The position numbers were made by a program, and so were the translations under genes. The notes beneath the pieces are model-generated. The model was not told the origin of the DNA and ran no database searches. It was given only the letters and a program-made list of their open reading frames with translations. From Flavobacteriales bacterium UBA7666 (lineage in GTDB: Bacteria > Bacteroidota > Bacteroidia > Flavobacteriales_D > Crocinitomicaceae), in assembly GCA_002483265.1 (NCBI GenBank), contig DLHO01000016.1, positions 1-64,000 of the forward strand: DNA of 64,000 nucleotides. Reading direction: 5' to 3'. This document shows positions 1-8,928 of this stretch, one piece after another; positions within the stretch are counted from its first letter, which is position 1; every line of letters begins with the position of its first letter.

Positions 1-21
1 GTCGATGCCACTTTTAAAACA

Positions 22-53
22 AAAGCCGTTCCCAAAAGGAATGGCTTTTTTTG
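22..53 (+). terminator. Rho-independent terminator of an upstream gene
   Basis: A 9-bp stem (AGCCGTTCC at 24-32 with GGAATGGCT at 38-46, one G-T pair) and a 5-nt loop are followed by a run of seven T. It would end a rightward gene lying outside the window. Confidence 0.75.
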
Positions 54-119
54 TGCCCAAAATTTTAAGAATCTTCAAAATAAATCATACTGAAAGGGGA
101 ATGTGTATTTTTACATCCT

Positions 120-818
120 ATGAAATTTCAAAAATTGAATGATGATTGTTCCTGGTTATGGGAATTGAACGGATTGAAAGTAATGGTAGACCCTTGGTTT
201 ACTCCTTCACAAATAGATGGTCATCGTTTATTTAGTGAACAATTTCATCAAACACCGCAACCATCTGTTTCAAACTTACCTCCAATAGATTATTTGTTCA
301 TTTCAAATCCCTTCACTGATCACTGCAATAAAGAAACATTGATACAGTTTGATTCTTCAATTCCGCTCATCGCGAAAGAAAGTATTCTGAAAAAAATCAA
401 GAAATGGAATCACTTTAAGCAGTTAATTCCATTACAGGATGCTCCTTTTTTGATTAAGGAGTATAAACCTAGTGGGATTTTCGATTTGGTACACAGTGCG
501 TATTTATTTGAAGTGAAAGAAAGGACTATTCTATTTGCTCCTCATGGAGCAAAAGCGATCAATATTCCGAAAGCGGATGTTTTATTTAGTACCACAACGC
601 GCTATCATTTGCCCTTTTGGTTAGGAGGAACCGTGAATTTAGGGATTAAGCATGCTGAATTACTCCATCAGAAGTGTGAGGCAAAGTTGTTTCTGTCGAC
701 ACATGATGAGAAGAAAGTAGGAAAAGGACTAGTAGAGAAATTAGCAGTTAAAAATTATGTGTCGGATGCTCGTTTTGTAACTTACCTTCAAGCAGGTGAA
801 GAGATTTCTTATGATTAA
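120..818 (+). CDS. Metallo-beta-lactamase-fold (UlaG-like) protein
   Basis: A 232-residue cytoplasmic protein. The N-terminus (LKVMVDPWF) and the later ISNPFTDH segment resemble the opening strands and the metal-ligand loop of UlaG-type metallo-beta-lactamase-fold hydrolases, but the classical HxHxDH is degenerate: only the D-H pair (near residue 67) is clear. A later FAPHGAK and a C-terminal LSTHDE supply further candidate ligands. Substrate is unknown. It converges on the dihydrouridine synthase gene with a 4-bp overlap at the stop codons. The fold call is moderately secure; catalytic competence is not. Confidence 0.6.
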   Translation: MKFQKLNDDCSWLWELNGLKVMVDPWFTPSQIDGHRLFSEQFHQTPQPSVSNLPPIDYLFISNPFTDHCNKETLIQFDSSIPLIAKESILKKIKKWNHFKQLIPLQDAPFLIKEYKPSGIFDLVHSAYLFEVKERTILFAPHGAKAINIPKADVLFSTTTRYHLPFWLGGTVNLGIKHAELLHQKCEAKLFLSTHDEKKVGKGLVEKLAVKNYVSDARFVTYLQAGEEISYD

Positions 819-1744
819 AGCATTTCAGATCGTAATTCACTGAATTCCTCAATAGACTTTGCTTTCTTCAACTTTCGGTAGATTTGTTTCCCATCGGAAA
901 GCCCTTCAGATAAGTATTCCCAATAAGATTTCATCTTACTTAATGCATATCCTCTATCCGGATTACATTCTAAAATACTGTTTGTAAGATGTTCAGAAAA
1001 CAGATTCAATTTATTTCGATAGACTTCACCAGAATCAATTGTTCCAAACTGGATTTCTTCAAACAAACTTGGGTTAATCATCGCACCTCTTCCAATCATC
1101 CAGGATTGAATAGAAGAGAACTTTTCATTCAGGAAATCAAATTCTTCTTTTGTTGTAATATCGCCGTTATAGGTCAAAGGATGCTTCGTTAAAGAAATAC
1201 ATTCCATGAATCGTTCATGATCGCAAACTCCGTTATACAATTGCTTTGCATAACGCGCATGAATAATAATTTCCGTAATAGGGTAATCATTTAAGCGTGG
1301 TAAAATCTCTAAAATTTCAGAAGTATTTTCCAATCCCATTCGCATCTTAACACCTAAACCAATTTTTAACTTTGGAAAGATGTTATCAAATAGATCAAAG
1401 ATTTCTGAAGGCTTATTTAAGATACCAGCTCCCAGGTTCCGATTTGTCACCATCGGATAGGGACAGCCCATATTCCAATTTAATTCAGAATATCCTAAAC
1501 CTTCAATGTAATCAGCCATCGTGAAAAACTCCTGTTCACTGCATGCCATAAGCTGGGGAATAATATCAATCTGAGGATTGTTTTCCGGGAGAATGTCAAT
1601 TTTCGGAGCATTTTTAATTGTCCCGTCGTTATTCAATTTAAGATAGGGCGCATAGAATTTATCAACTCCTTTGAATACAGCCAAATGTGCATTCCGGAAA
1701 TGATAATCGGTATATGTTTGCAAAGGCGCTAAGGCTAATTGCAT
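815..1744 (-). CDS. dus: tRNA-dihydrouridine synthase
   Basis: 309 residues, the usual Dus length. Dus enzymes are FMN- and NADPH-dependent and reduce specific uridines in tRNA to dihydrouridine. The protein opens with LALAPLQTYTD, typical of the first TIM-barrel strand, and has the catalytic-cysteine motif NWNMGCPYP (C94), followed by the RNLGAG loop. KMRMG and the IIHAR segment match the FMN-binding strands. It is the last gene of a tight leftward run, 6 bp after the SDR gene. The exact subfamily (DusA, B or C) cannot be decided by eye. Confidence 0.9.
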   Translation of the reverse strand: MQLALAPLQTYTDYHFRNAHLAVFKGVDKFYAPYLKLNNDGTIKNAPKIDILPENNPQIDIIPQLMACSEQEFFTMADYIEGLGYSELNWNMGCPYPMVTNRNLGAGILNKPSEIFDLFDNIFPKLKIGLGVKMRMGLENTSEILEILPRLNDYPITEIIIHARYAKQLYNGVCDHERFMECISLTKHPLTYNGDITTKEEFDFLNEKFSSIQSWMIGRGAMINPSLFEEIQFGTIDSGEVYRNKLNLFSEHLTNSILECNPDRGYALSKMKSYWEYLSEGLSDGKQIYRKLKKAKSIEEFSELRSEML

Positions 1745-1750
1745 CTGCTA

Positions 1751-2422
1751 TTAAGGATTCGAAACACTCACAGGAATGATTTTCCCATGAAAATACTTTC
1801 CGTGATTCAATGTGAAATCAACAATGAATTCTGCAATTTCAGCTGGTTGGTGAGGTGCTTTGTAGCCGGGAAATGCTTCTTCCATCATTTCTGTTTGAAC
1901 TGCTCCTAAACATAAACAGTTGATGGAAATTCCGGAGTCCTTAAACTCTTCAGCAAGCAATTCCGTCAATGATACAAGCGCTGCTTTTGAAGTGGAATAA
2001 GCTGCTAAACCCGGAAATTTAGAACTTCCCTGAAATCCACCAATGGAGGAAATCATTACGATATGTCCTCCGGGTTTCATTTTAGGAATGCAAACTTGTG
2101 TGATTTCCATTACAGACATCACATTCACCTGATAACAATTCTGAATATCTTCTCTCGATAATTCCAGAAAGGGCTTCACTGAAATAAATCCGGCATTGTG
2201 AATTAAGTAATCAATCTGATCAATACCCGAAATAGCTTTCTCAAAATCTGATTTAATAGTCGGACTTAAAAGATCTAACTGGATAAAGTGAATGTTATTT
2301 TCAGAGCTATTTTTGAGACTTCTGGCAAAACCAAATGTTTCAAGGTCTTTGGTAGCAAATTGATTGACCAATTCTTTACCAATTCCCCGGCTTGCTCCGA
2401 TCACTAAAACATTTTTAGACAT
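1751..2422 (-). CDS. SDR-family NAD(P)-dependent oxidoreductase
   Basis: A classical short-chain dehydrogenase of 223 residues. It has the cofactor motif GASRGIG (9-15), the NAG motif (76-78), and catalytic Ser near 125 with Tyr142 and Lys146 in YSTSK. The ATG at 2422 is preferred over a TTG one codon upstream. It overlaps the end of the preceding reductase gene by 8 bp, so translational coupling in the paaE-like operon is likely. The substrate is unknown; an alcohol/ketone step near phenylacetate metabolism is only a guess from position. Confidence 0.88.
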   Translation of the reverse strand: MSKNVLVIGASRGIGKELVNQFATKDLETFGFARSLKNSSENNIHFIQLDLLSPTIKSDFEKAISGIDQIDYLIHNAGFISVKPFLELSREDIQNCYQVNVMSVMEITQVCIPKMKPGGHIVMISSIGGFQGSSKFPGLAAYSTSKAALVSLTELLAEEFKDSGISINCLCLGAVQTEMMEEAFPGYKAPHQPAEIAEFIVDFTLNHGKYFHGKIIPVSVSNP

Positions 2423-3488
2423 CAAAATCCAATTTTAAAACTTCACTGGTAGGATGTGCCTGACAAGTTAAAATATAACCTTCTTTCACTTCTTCATCCG
2501 TCAAGGCGTAATTGATAGTCATTTGTGCACTTCCTTCGATGATTTTAGCTTTACATGTACAGCAAACACCACCTTTACAAGAATATGGAACATCCATCCC
2601 TGATTTATCCAAAGCATCCAGGATACTTTTTCCGTTAGTATCTAATTCAATACGGCTAACTTCTCCGTCCAGAATCGCGCTTACTTGAGATATACCTTTA
2701 AATATTCCAACTACAGTAGTTTCCTCTTGCTTCATCAAAACAGGAGTCGTAAATAATTCGAAATGTATTTTCTCTTTCGCTATTCCAAAGACATTTAATA
2801 CTTCCTGAATTCCCATGATCATTTCTTCAGGCCCACAGATATAAAATCCGTCGGCTCTCAAAAGAGAAAGCTCAGATTTAATCAATTCACTAACGTGATG
2901 CTTATCCAGTCTACCTTCCTGATGACCTTCAATCTTTTCCTGGCTAAAATAAAATGTACCTGAAACATTGGAAAATCCTTGAAGTTCCTCCATGAAAAAT
3001 GCAGTCTCTTTTTTAGAATTTCCATAAAACAAACGCATGTGTTGATCTGCTCCCAAAGATTTTGCAAAAGAAAGGAAAGGAGTAATCCCACTTCCAGCGG
3101 CAAAACACACAATATTTGGTGCTTTTTTATCGAGTTTGAAATTTCCCAGTGGAAAATCCAACTCAATTTTGTCACCTGCTTTTAGTTCTTTAACTAAATA
3201 ATTTGAAACAAGACCCTTATCAATTGCTTTAACGGCAATCGCCAATTTTTCACCGGCTCCACTACAAATCGAGTAAGAGCGATTGTGTTTTGTGCCATTC
3301 AAAGTGACATGAACATTCACATATTGTCCTGGTTCATGTATAAACTGATCTTTTAAATCTGTAGGAATATCAAAATGAATTCGACTTCCAACAGCTGTTA
3401 TTTGTTCATTGTTCGCAACTGTAACTTCACCGGAGCGGAGTTTCTTTGAACTGGAATCTTCTTTTTTTGATCTGGAAAATAAGCCCAT
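2415..3488 (-). CDS. PaaE-like ferredoxin reductase, second copy
   Basis: 357 residues with the three-part layout of phenylacetyl-CoA epoxidase reductase: FAD-binding barrel with the RSYS motif, NAD(P)H-binding domain with FAAGSGITP and the late YICGPEEM, and a C-terminal plant-type 2Fe-2S ferredoxin domain (CKGGVCCTC plus a distal LTCQAHP). It passes electrons from NAD(P)H to a diiron or other oxygenase. It starts 2 bp after a clear paralogue. Compared with it, there is a charged Ser/Lys-rich N-terminal extension of about 20 residues. It could serve a partner other than PaaABCD. Confidence 0.85.
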   Translation of the reverse strand: MGLFSRSKKEDSSSKKLRSGEVTVANNEQITAVGSRIHFDIPTDLKDQFIHEPGQYVNVHVTLNGTKHNRSYSICSGAGEKLAIAVKAIDKGLVSNYLVKELKAGDKIELDFPLGNFKLDKKAPNIVCFAAGSGITPFLSFAKSLGADQHMRLFYGNSKKETAFFMEELQGFSNVSGTFYFSQEKIEGHQEGRLDKHHVSELIKSELSLLRADGFYICGPEEMIMGIQEVLNVFGIAKEKIHFELFTTPVLMKQEETTVVGIFKGISQVSAILDGEVSRIELDTNGKSILDALDKSGMDVPYSCKGGVCCTCKAKIIEGSAQMTINYALTDEEVKEGYILTCQAHPTSEVLKLDFDV

Positions 3489-3490
3489 AA

Positions 3491-4561
3491 TTAATCGTCA
3501 AATGATACTGTTAATTTTTCTGAGGTTGGATGTGCCTGACATGTTAGAATGTAACCAGCTTCAACTTCATCTTTTTCAAGTGCATAATTGACATCCATCA
3601 CTGCACTACCTTCTAATATTTTCGCTTTACAAGTACAGCAAACACCGCCTTTACAAGCATATGGTAAATCTGCACCAGCTTGATAACCTGCTTCTAAAAT
3701 CGAAGTTCCTGCAGTATTCAAATCAACCTCAATGCGATCACCATCTAAAATAATCGTCACTTTTGCCAATACATCCTGATCTTTTGGAACAACAATTTTT
3801 GCTTGTGAACCAGCTGTTTTAGTTCCAAATAACTCAAAGTGAATTTTATTTTCAGGAACTCCGGATCCCATCATTGCATTCTTCACTGCGTGAATCATTT
3901 CTTCCGGTCCGCATGAATAGACTGCATCGATATGTTCACCTCGAAGCAAAGTTCGTCCAATCAATTCCACTTTGTCTTTGTCAATACGACCTTTTTGCAA
4001 AGGATTCCCTAAGCTTTCACGACTTAAGACATGAATTAACTGAAAACGGTTGATGTATTTATTTTTTAAAGCCTCTAATTCTTCCCGGAAAATGATACTT
4101 GAAAAACCTTTGTTTCCATAAACCAAGGTTACAGTGCTCATTGGTTCATTCATCAAGATCGTTTTTGCAATCGAAATGATTGGGGTAATTCCACTTCCTG
4201 CTGCAAAAAGCGCATAGTTTCTGGTAGCAGAAATTTCAGGAAGCAATTGGAAATGTCCGCTTGGAGTCATTACATCCAAAACTTCTCCTTTTTTCAAATC
4301 AGACGTTGCCCAAGATGAAAAACGGCCATCTTCAACTCGTTTAACTGCAACACGTAATTCACCATCTTGTGGTGTTGCACAAATTGAATAGGATCTTCTC
4401 AATTCCTCTCCATCAATGATTTTACGAATTGTAATGTACTGACCGGAAACAAATTGGTAATCAATCGCTAGTTCGGATGGGATTTCAAATGCAATTGAAA
4501 CAGTGTCATCAGTTTCCTTTCGGACATCTTGTACAACTAAGGGATGAAACTTCGGAGTCAT
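3491..4561 (-). CDS. paaE: Phenylacetyl-CoA epoxidase reductase PaaE
   Basis: 356 residues: N-terminal FAD domain (RRSYS), NAD(P)H domain (FAAGSGITPI and YSCGPEEM), and a ferredoxin domain with cluster cysteines C303, C308, C311 and C341. In the known pathway PaaE feeds electrons to the PaaABC(D) epoxidase that converts phenylacetyl-CoA to its ring 1,2-epoxide. The catalytic genes here are 10 kb away, transcribed in the same direction. This copy is first in its operon. A TAnnTTTG box lies on the minus strand at 4579-4586. Which of the two adjacent paralogues is the true PaaE is unresolved. Confidence 0.85.
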   Translation of the reverse strand: MTPKFHPLVVQDVRKETDDTVSIAFEIPSELAIDYQFVSGQYITIRKIIDGEELRRSYSICATPQDGELRVAVKRVEDGRFSSWATSDLKKGEVLDVMTPSGHFQLLPEISATRNYALFAAGSGITPIISIAKTILMNEPMSTVTLVYGNKGFSSIIFREELEALKNKYINRFQLIHVLSRESLGNPLQKGRIDKDKVELIGRTLLRGEHIDAVYSCGPEEMIHAVKNAMMGSGVPENKIHFELFGTKTAGSQAKIVVPKDQDVLAKVTIILDGDRIEVDLNTAGTSILEAGYQAGADLPYACKGGVCCTCKAKILEGSAVMDVNYALEKDEVEAGYILTCQAHPTSEKLTVSFDD

Positions 4562-4578
4562 TTCTGTTTTTTTGAGTA

Positions 4579-4586
4579 CAAAAATA
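4579..4586 (-). promoter_or_regulatory. Candidate -7 promoter box for the paaE-like operon
   Basis: On the minus strand this reads TATTTTTG, matching the Bacteroidota TAnnTTTG -7 consensus, 17 bp upstream of the paaE start codon. No convincing -33 TTG was found. Confidence 0.45.
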
Positions 4587-4686
4587 GAATTTAATTCGTC
4601 TTGAAGACTACATATTTCAAGTGACTTTCATCATTTCACGCTATTATTCGTTAAATTTTGGAATCCACTGAAAGGGTATTATTTGA

Positions 4687-4694
4687 TATCTTTG
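4687..4694 (+). promoter_or_regulatory. Candidate -7 promoter box for apaG
   Basis: TATCTTTG matches TAnnTTTG and lies 73 bp before the apaG start. The nearest upstream TTG (4658-4660) is farther away than usual. Confidence 0.4.
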
Positions 4695-4767
4695 TTCAAT
4701 AAAAAATGTGAAAAATTTGCCTACCTTGATTTAAGTTACTAACTTTCTTCGTCACAAGTCCAAAAAT

Positions 4768-5160
4768 ATGACACAGATAACCGCGCTTACGGAAGGAGTT
4801 TTGATCCGGGTTTCGACTCAGTTTCGTGCAGATGTTTCTCAAACAACGGACTCAAGTTATTTCTTCAGCTATCGAATTGATATTGAAAATCAAAATCAGT
4901 TCACAGTCCAATTGCTTCACCGCGATTGGTTTATTTTTGATTCCTTAAATCCTACCATTCACGTAAGTGGAGAGGGGGTTGTAGGTCAACAGCCTATTTT
5001 GGAGTCGGGAGAATTATATCAGTATACCAGTGGTTGCGAACTCAAGTCAGAAATGGGTTCCATGCACGGATTCTATACTTTTAAAAATATGGAAACAGGT
5101 CAGCTTTTTAAAGTTGATATTCCGGTATTTCAATTAAATTTTCCGGGGAAACTTAACTAA
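4768..5160 (+). CDS. apaG: ApaG-domain protein
   Basis: 130 residues, the normal size for stand-alone ApaG. The fibronectin-III-like ApaG fold is recognised from the SSYFFSYRIDIENQNQFTVQL strand pattern, the LLHRDW turn, and the G-rich GEGVVGQQPILESGELYQYTSG motif. ApaG is linked genetically to cobalt/magnesium resistance and Ap4A metabolism in enterobacteria; its molecular role is unsettled. The gene stands alone with its own candidate promoter and overlaps the convergent TPR gene by 8 bp. Confidence 0.92.
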   Translation: MTQITALTEGVLIRVSTQFRADVSQTTDSSYFFSYRIDIENQNQFTVQLLHRDWFIFDSLNPTIHVSGEGVVGQQPILESGELYQYTSGCELKSEMGSMHGFYTFKNMETGQLFKVDIPVFQLNFPGKLN

Positions 5161-6418
5161 GTTGTTTCTTTGTTTTATTGAGTTTGATGAACAATAAAAT
5201 CACCGTTGTAATCAGAGCAATTACCCCAATTAAGAGGATGTAAATCAGAAAGGAAGATTCCTTCTTAATTTCTGCTGTTTTGAATTCCTCAAAATCTGTT
5301 CTCCAAATCTCATGCTGTAAGTTTGTCAGATCTTCGTCATCTGCACTTTGTTGCAATTTGAGATCACTTGAAATTGCGAGCGCTTTTTCCAAATGTTTGG
5401 TTGATTCATCAAATTGCTTCATTTCTTTGTATACCTGTGCCATTGCGAGTAAACCATCTTTTTCTTCTTTTAGTAAGGAGTTTTTCTTAGCGAGATCGGT
5501 TGACTTTTGGTACCAGTAAAGCGCTTTTGAATACTGTTCGATATAAAAGTGGTAATCTCCCATATTATACAAACTTTCAGAGATCGATTTCACATCATTT
5601 ACTGACTCTCTCAATTCCAGGGCTTTTTGAAAATGAAGACGGGCATTTGTTGTATCACCTTTTTCAAAGTAAACGATAGCAAGGTTGTTTAAAGCATGAG
5701 CTTTAGGAGAAGTTAAATTCGTTTTCTGAGCCATTCGGTAAGAAAGCTTAAAGAACTTTTCTGCCAGACTGAAATTTTCAGAAACGCGATAAATATCGCC
5801 CAAGCGAGCATAAGCGGTGCTCAAACCACGGTAATTTTTCGATTTTTCGGCTTTGGAAATGTACTCGTCATATGTTTCAATAGCCAGTTTCTCTTTATTT
5901 TGAAGAAGATATGCTTCAGCCAAAGAAATAATTCCTTCTGTTTTATCCGATGATTCATGATTGTCTTTGTTATAAGCGATAGCTTTTTTTGCCCAAAGCA
6001 TGGAAGAGTTTCCATCATCCAGTTTTCGATAACCCGAAGCAATGATTCTACATACATTACTTAATAACGCCATATCACCTCGTTCCTGTAATCCGGTAAG
6101 CGTCGCTTTAGCCATCACAATTCCGTCATTTATGCGGCCATTCATGACATAAAACTCAGCAAGGGTGATTTTTCCGAATTCGATTGCCGGTTGATAATGA
6201 TTGTCAATTCCATAAAAGAAAAGCGTTTCACCAACCATTCGTAGTGAGTCAATCGATTCAGACTGATAATAAAGACTTAGTTTTTTTGCAGCTTCAATTC
6301 GCTCATTTTCGCCTCCTTTATTTAAAAGGTTCCATTGTTTTTTGGAATCAATCGATTGTGCGAATGAAAAAAAATAGGAGCATGCAGTAAAAAGAATAAT
6401 GGTTATAGAAATCTTCAT
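5153..6418 (-). CDS. Secreted/periplasmic tetratricopeptide-repeat protein
   Basis: 421 residues from the ATG at 6418, chosen because it gives a clean signal peptide (ITIILFTACSYFFSFAQ). A longer TTG-initiated frame would bury it. About seven TPR motifs follow, for example AHALNNLAIVYFEKGDTTNA and AKNYRGLSTAYARLGDIYR, and a transmembrane helix (YILLIGVIALITTVILLFI) lies at the extreme C-terminus. This is the layout of Bacteroidota TPR sensor proteins, but no LuxR or kinase domain follows the helix. Function unknown; probably a protein-interaction scaffold facing the periplasm. Confidence 0.8.
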   Translation of the reverse strand: MKISITIILFTACSYFFSFAQSIDSKKQWNLLNKGGENERIEAAKKLSLYYQSESIDSLRMVGETLFFYGIDNHYQPAIEFGKITLAEFYVMNGRINDGIVMAKATLTGLQERGDMALLSNVCRIIASGYRKLDDGNSSMLWAKKAIAYNKDNHESSDKTEGIISLAEAYLLQNKEKLAIETYDEYISKAEKSKNYRGLSTAYARLGDIYRVSENFSLAEKFFKLSYRMAQKTNLTSPKAHALNNLAIVYFEKGDTTNARLHFQKALELRESVNDVKSISESLYNMGDYHFYIEQYSKALYWYQKSTDLAKKNSLLKEEKDGLLAMAQVYKEMKQFDESTKHLEKALAISSDLKLQQSADDEDLTNLQHEIWRTDFEEFKTAEIKKESSFLIYILLIGVIALITTVILLFIKLNKTKKQLS

Positions 6419-6554
6419 AAGTGTGTTTAAATAACAATATCCCAAACATAAGAACAATCTTTTAAAATAACCATGGAAGTTCAATAATAGGAAATGAATC
6501 TGATGCATCAACTCAAAGCATTATGTGTACATTTGTAAAGCAAAAATGTATACT

Positions 6555-8183
6555 ATGTCAAACGCGTTATTTACGGTTCCAAAAGCAATTAATGAACCGG
6601 TAAAGGCTTATGTTCCGGGAAGTGCCGAGCATACAGCTTTGATCTCTGAATATAAAAAACTTCTAAATCAGGAACCAATAGATGTACCAATGTACATTGG
6701 TTCTGAATTGGTTAGAACGAATAATAAAAAACCAATGTCTCCTCCACATGATCATCAAAAAGTGTTGGGACATTTCAATTACGGTGATGCATCCCATGTT
6801 TCCAAAGCAATTGATGCTGCGTTGAATGCACGTGAACAGTGGGCAAATTTGCCTTGGGAACAACGTGCCGCAATCTTTTTGAAAGCAGCTGATTTATTGG
6901 CAGGACCATTCAGAAATAGAATGAATGCTGCAACCATGTTGGGGCAGTCTAAGAATGTGATGCAGGCAGAAATTGATGCAGCTTGTGAGTTGATTGATTT
7001 CTTCCGCTTCAATGTTCAGTATTTGACTCAGATCTACAAAGATCAACCGGAATCCTTACCTGGAATGTGGAATAGATTGGAATACCGTCCATTGGAAGGA
7101 TTCGTTTTTGCTCTTACACCATTCAATTTCACGTCAATTGCGGCTAACTTATGCGCTGCACCTGCTATGATGGGGAACGTGATCGTTTGGAAACCTGCTG
7201 AATCTCAAATGTATTCTGCGGAAGTAATTATGGAAGTATTTCGTGCAGCTGGTGTTCCGGATGGTGTGATCAATATGATCTCTGTTGATGGTCCTGTTGC
7301 AGGAGATGTAATCTTCAAAAACAAACATTTGGCAGGTTTGCATTTTACAGGTTCTACCGGAGTATTCCGTCACTTGTGGAAAGAAATCGGAAATAACATC
7401 GAAAACTTCAGAACATATCCACGAATTGTTGGAGAAACAGGAGGAAAAGATTTCGTAATGGTTCACAAAAGTGCAAATGCTCCTGAAGTAGCGACAGCCT
7501 TGTCACGAGGATCATTCGAATTTCAGGGACAAAAATGTTCTGCGTCTTCCCGTGCATACATTCCTTCCAATCTTTGGGGGGATGTGAAAGAGATTTTGAT
7601 CAATCAGGTGAAATCATTTAAAATGGGTTCTCCGGAAGATTCATCAAACTTCATTAATGCGGTGATCGACGAACGTGCTTTTGATAAAATTGCGGGATTC
7701 ATTGACTATGCAAAAGGACAATCAGATGCAGAAATCATCGTAGGAGGTTCTTACGACAAATCGAAAGGGTATTTCATTGAACCAACAGTTATTGTGACGA
7801 CGAATCCAAAGTTCAGAACATTGGTTGAAGAGATCTTCGGCCCTGTTTTAACAATCTATGTGTATCCGGAAGATCAATTCGAAGAGACCTTGAAATTATT
7901 GGATGAAACGTCTGAATATGCGTTGACAGGTTCTATTATTTCGAATGACCGTTATGCAATCCAGACAGCGACAAAAGCGCTTGAAAATGCTGCAGGAAAT
8001 TTCTATATCAATGACAAACCAACCGGAGCTGTTGTCGGTCAGCAGCCATTTGGAGGTGCAAGAGGTTCAGGTACAAATGATAAAGCCGGAGCTGCAATGA
8101 ATTTATTACGTTGGGTTTCTGCCCGAACAATTAAAGAAACATTTGTTCCGCCAACAGATTATAAATATCCGTTCTTAGGATAA
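6555..8183 (+). CDS. pruA: L-glutamate gamma-semialdehyde dehydrogenase (P5C dehydrogenase)
   Basis: 542 residues from the ATG at 6555. It oxidises glutamate-gamma-semialdehyde (from pyrroline-5-carboxylate) to glutamate with NAD+, the second step of proline breakdown. The aldehyde dehydrogenase signature residues are present: TPFNFTS, FTGSTGVF, the general base Glu294 in VGETGGKD and nucleophile Cys328 in GQKCSASSR. The end (PFGGARGSGTNDKAG) matches P5C dehydrogenases, including the eukaryote-like type common in Bacteroidota. Two earlier in-frame starts (GTG, ATG) exist; a TACATTTG promoter-like box around 6529 overlaps them, favouring 6555. No proline dehydrogenase gene is adjacent. Confidence 0.93.
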   Translation: MSNALFTVPKAINEPVKAYVPGSAEHTALISEYKKLLNQEPIDVPMYIGSELVRTNNKKPMSPPHDHQKVLGHFNYGDASHVSKAIDAALNAREQWANLPWEQRAAIFLKAADLLAGPFRNRMNAATMLGQSKNVMQAEIDAACELIDFFRFNVQYLTQIYKDQPESLPGMWNRLEYRPLEGFVFALTPFNFTSIAANLCAAPAMMGNVIVWKPAESQMYSAEVIMEVFRAAGVPDGVINMISVDGPVAGDVIFKNKHLAGLHFTGSTGVFRHLWKEIGNNIENFRTYPRIVGETGGKDFVMVHKSANAPEVATALSRGSFEFQGQKCSASSRAYIPSNLWGDVKEILINQVKSFKMGSPEDSSNFINAVIDERAFDKIAGFIDYAKGQSDAEIIVGGSYDKSKGYFIEPTVIVTTNPKFRTLVEEIFGPVLTIYVYPEDQFEETLKLLDETSEYALTGSIISNDRYAIQTATKALENAAGNFYINDKPTGAVVGQQPFGGARGSGTNDKAGAAMNLLRWVSARTIKETFVPPTDYKYPFLG

Positions 8184-8204
8184 TCAAAATTAAATTACTT
8201 TTGA

Positions 8205-8239
8205 GGGCATCGGTTAATGGACTGATGCCCTTTTTATTT
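8205..8239 (+). terminator. Rho-independent terminator after pruA
   Basis: Stem GGGCATC (8205-8211) with GATGCCC (8224-8230), 12-nt loop, then TTTTTATTT. Confidence 0.85.
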
Positions 8240-8253
8240 AAACCGACTTAATC

Positions 8254-8922
8254 ATGGATTTTGAAAAGAAATACCGGATCACCCAATTCCCGGGAGAAAC
8301 ACTAAAAGCAATGTGGACCCGTGGATATCGAAATGTAGAGATCTATTACCGGGATAAATTGATTTGTACACACGAAGGTAGCGCTCAGCTCAAAAATGGG
8401 GCAAAGTATCTGTCAGAAGAGTTGGGGCTAATAGAATTGAAGTTATCCGCTAAACCAATCACTCTGGATGTGATCGTTGATGGTTATCATTGTGTTAACA
8501 ATGCATCTCATCCGGCAAAACAATTGAAAGGGGCGAGTACCTTCTTTTGGATCGTTGCAGTATTTGCAATTATTGGGAGTTTTATGGAGGGGATACAGAT
8601 AAGTAATGAATTAACTCTTGGAGTGATAGTAACTGTGATAAACCTTCTGACTGTTACAGCTTATATTCTAGCTGCTGTTTTCACAAATAAGTCCAAACCC
8701 TGGGCTTTTTATCTGGGATTTTCAGTCTTCTGTTTTTGGACATTGCTAACGATACTGATGCTGCCTACCTTAGGTTTTATTTTTATAGTAGCTTTTATTT
8801 TCCGGCTATTGATCTTATACCTCCTGATTACAAATATCAAACATGCGGTAAATACTTCCAGGCACAATAAATTTAGCCAACCTGCAATGACTGGTGACGA
8901 TATCCTTGATACAAGAGTTTAA
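8254..8922 (+). CDS. Unknown four-helix membrane protein
   Basis: 222 residues, not recognised. The first 90 residues form a soluble domain (GETLKAMWTRGYRNVEIYYR... TLDVIVDGYHCVNN) that looks beta-rich. Four hydrophobic helices follow, roughly 96-115, 123-143, 149-170 and 173-193, and then a short polar tail. It follows the pruA terminator, so it probably has its own transcript, and it converges on the PorP gene with a 6-bp gap. Confidence 0.7.
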   Translation: MDFEKKYRITQFPGETLKAMWTRGYRNVEIYYRDKLICTHEGSAQLKNGAKYLSEELGLIELKLSAKPITLDVIVDGYHCVNNASHPAKQLKGASTFFWIVAVFAIIGSFMEGIQISNELTLGVIVTVINLLTVTAYILAAVFTNKSKPWAFYLGFSVFCFWTLLTILMLPTLGFIFIVAFIFRLLILYLLITNIKHAVNTSRHNKFSQPAMTGDDILDTRV

Positions 8923-8928
8923 TATAGC

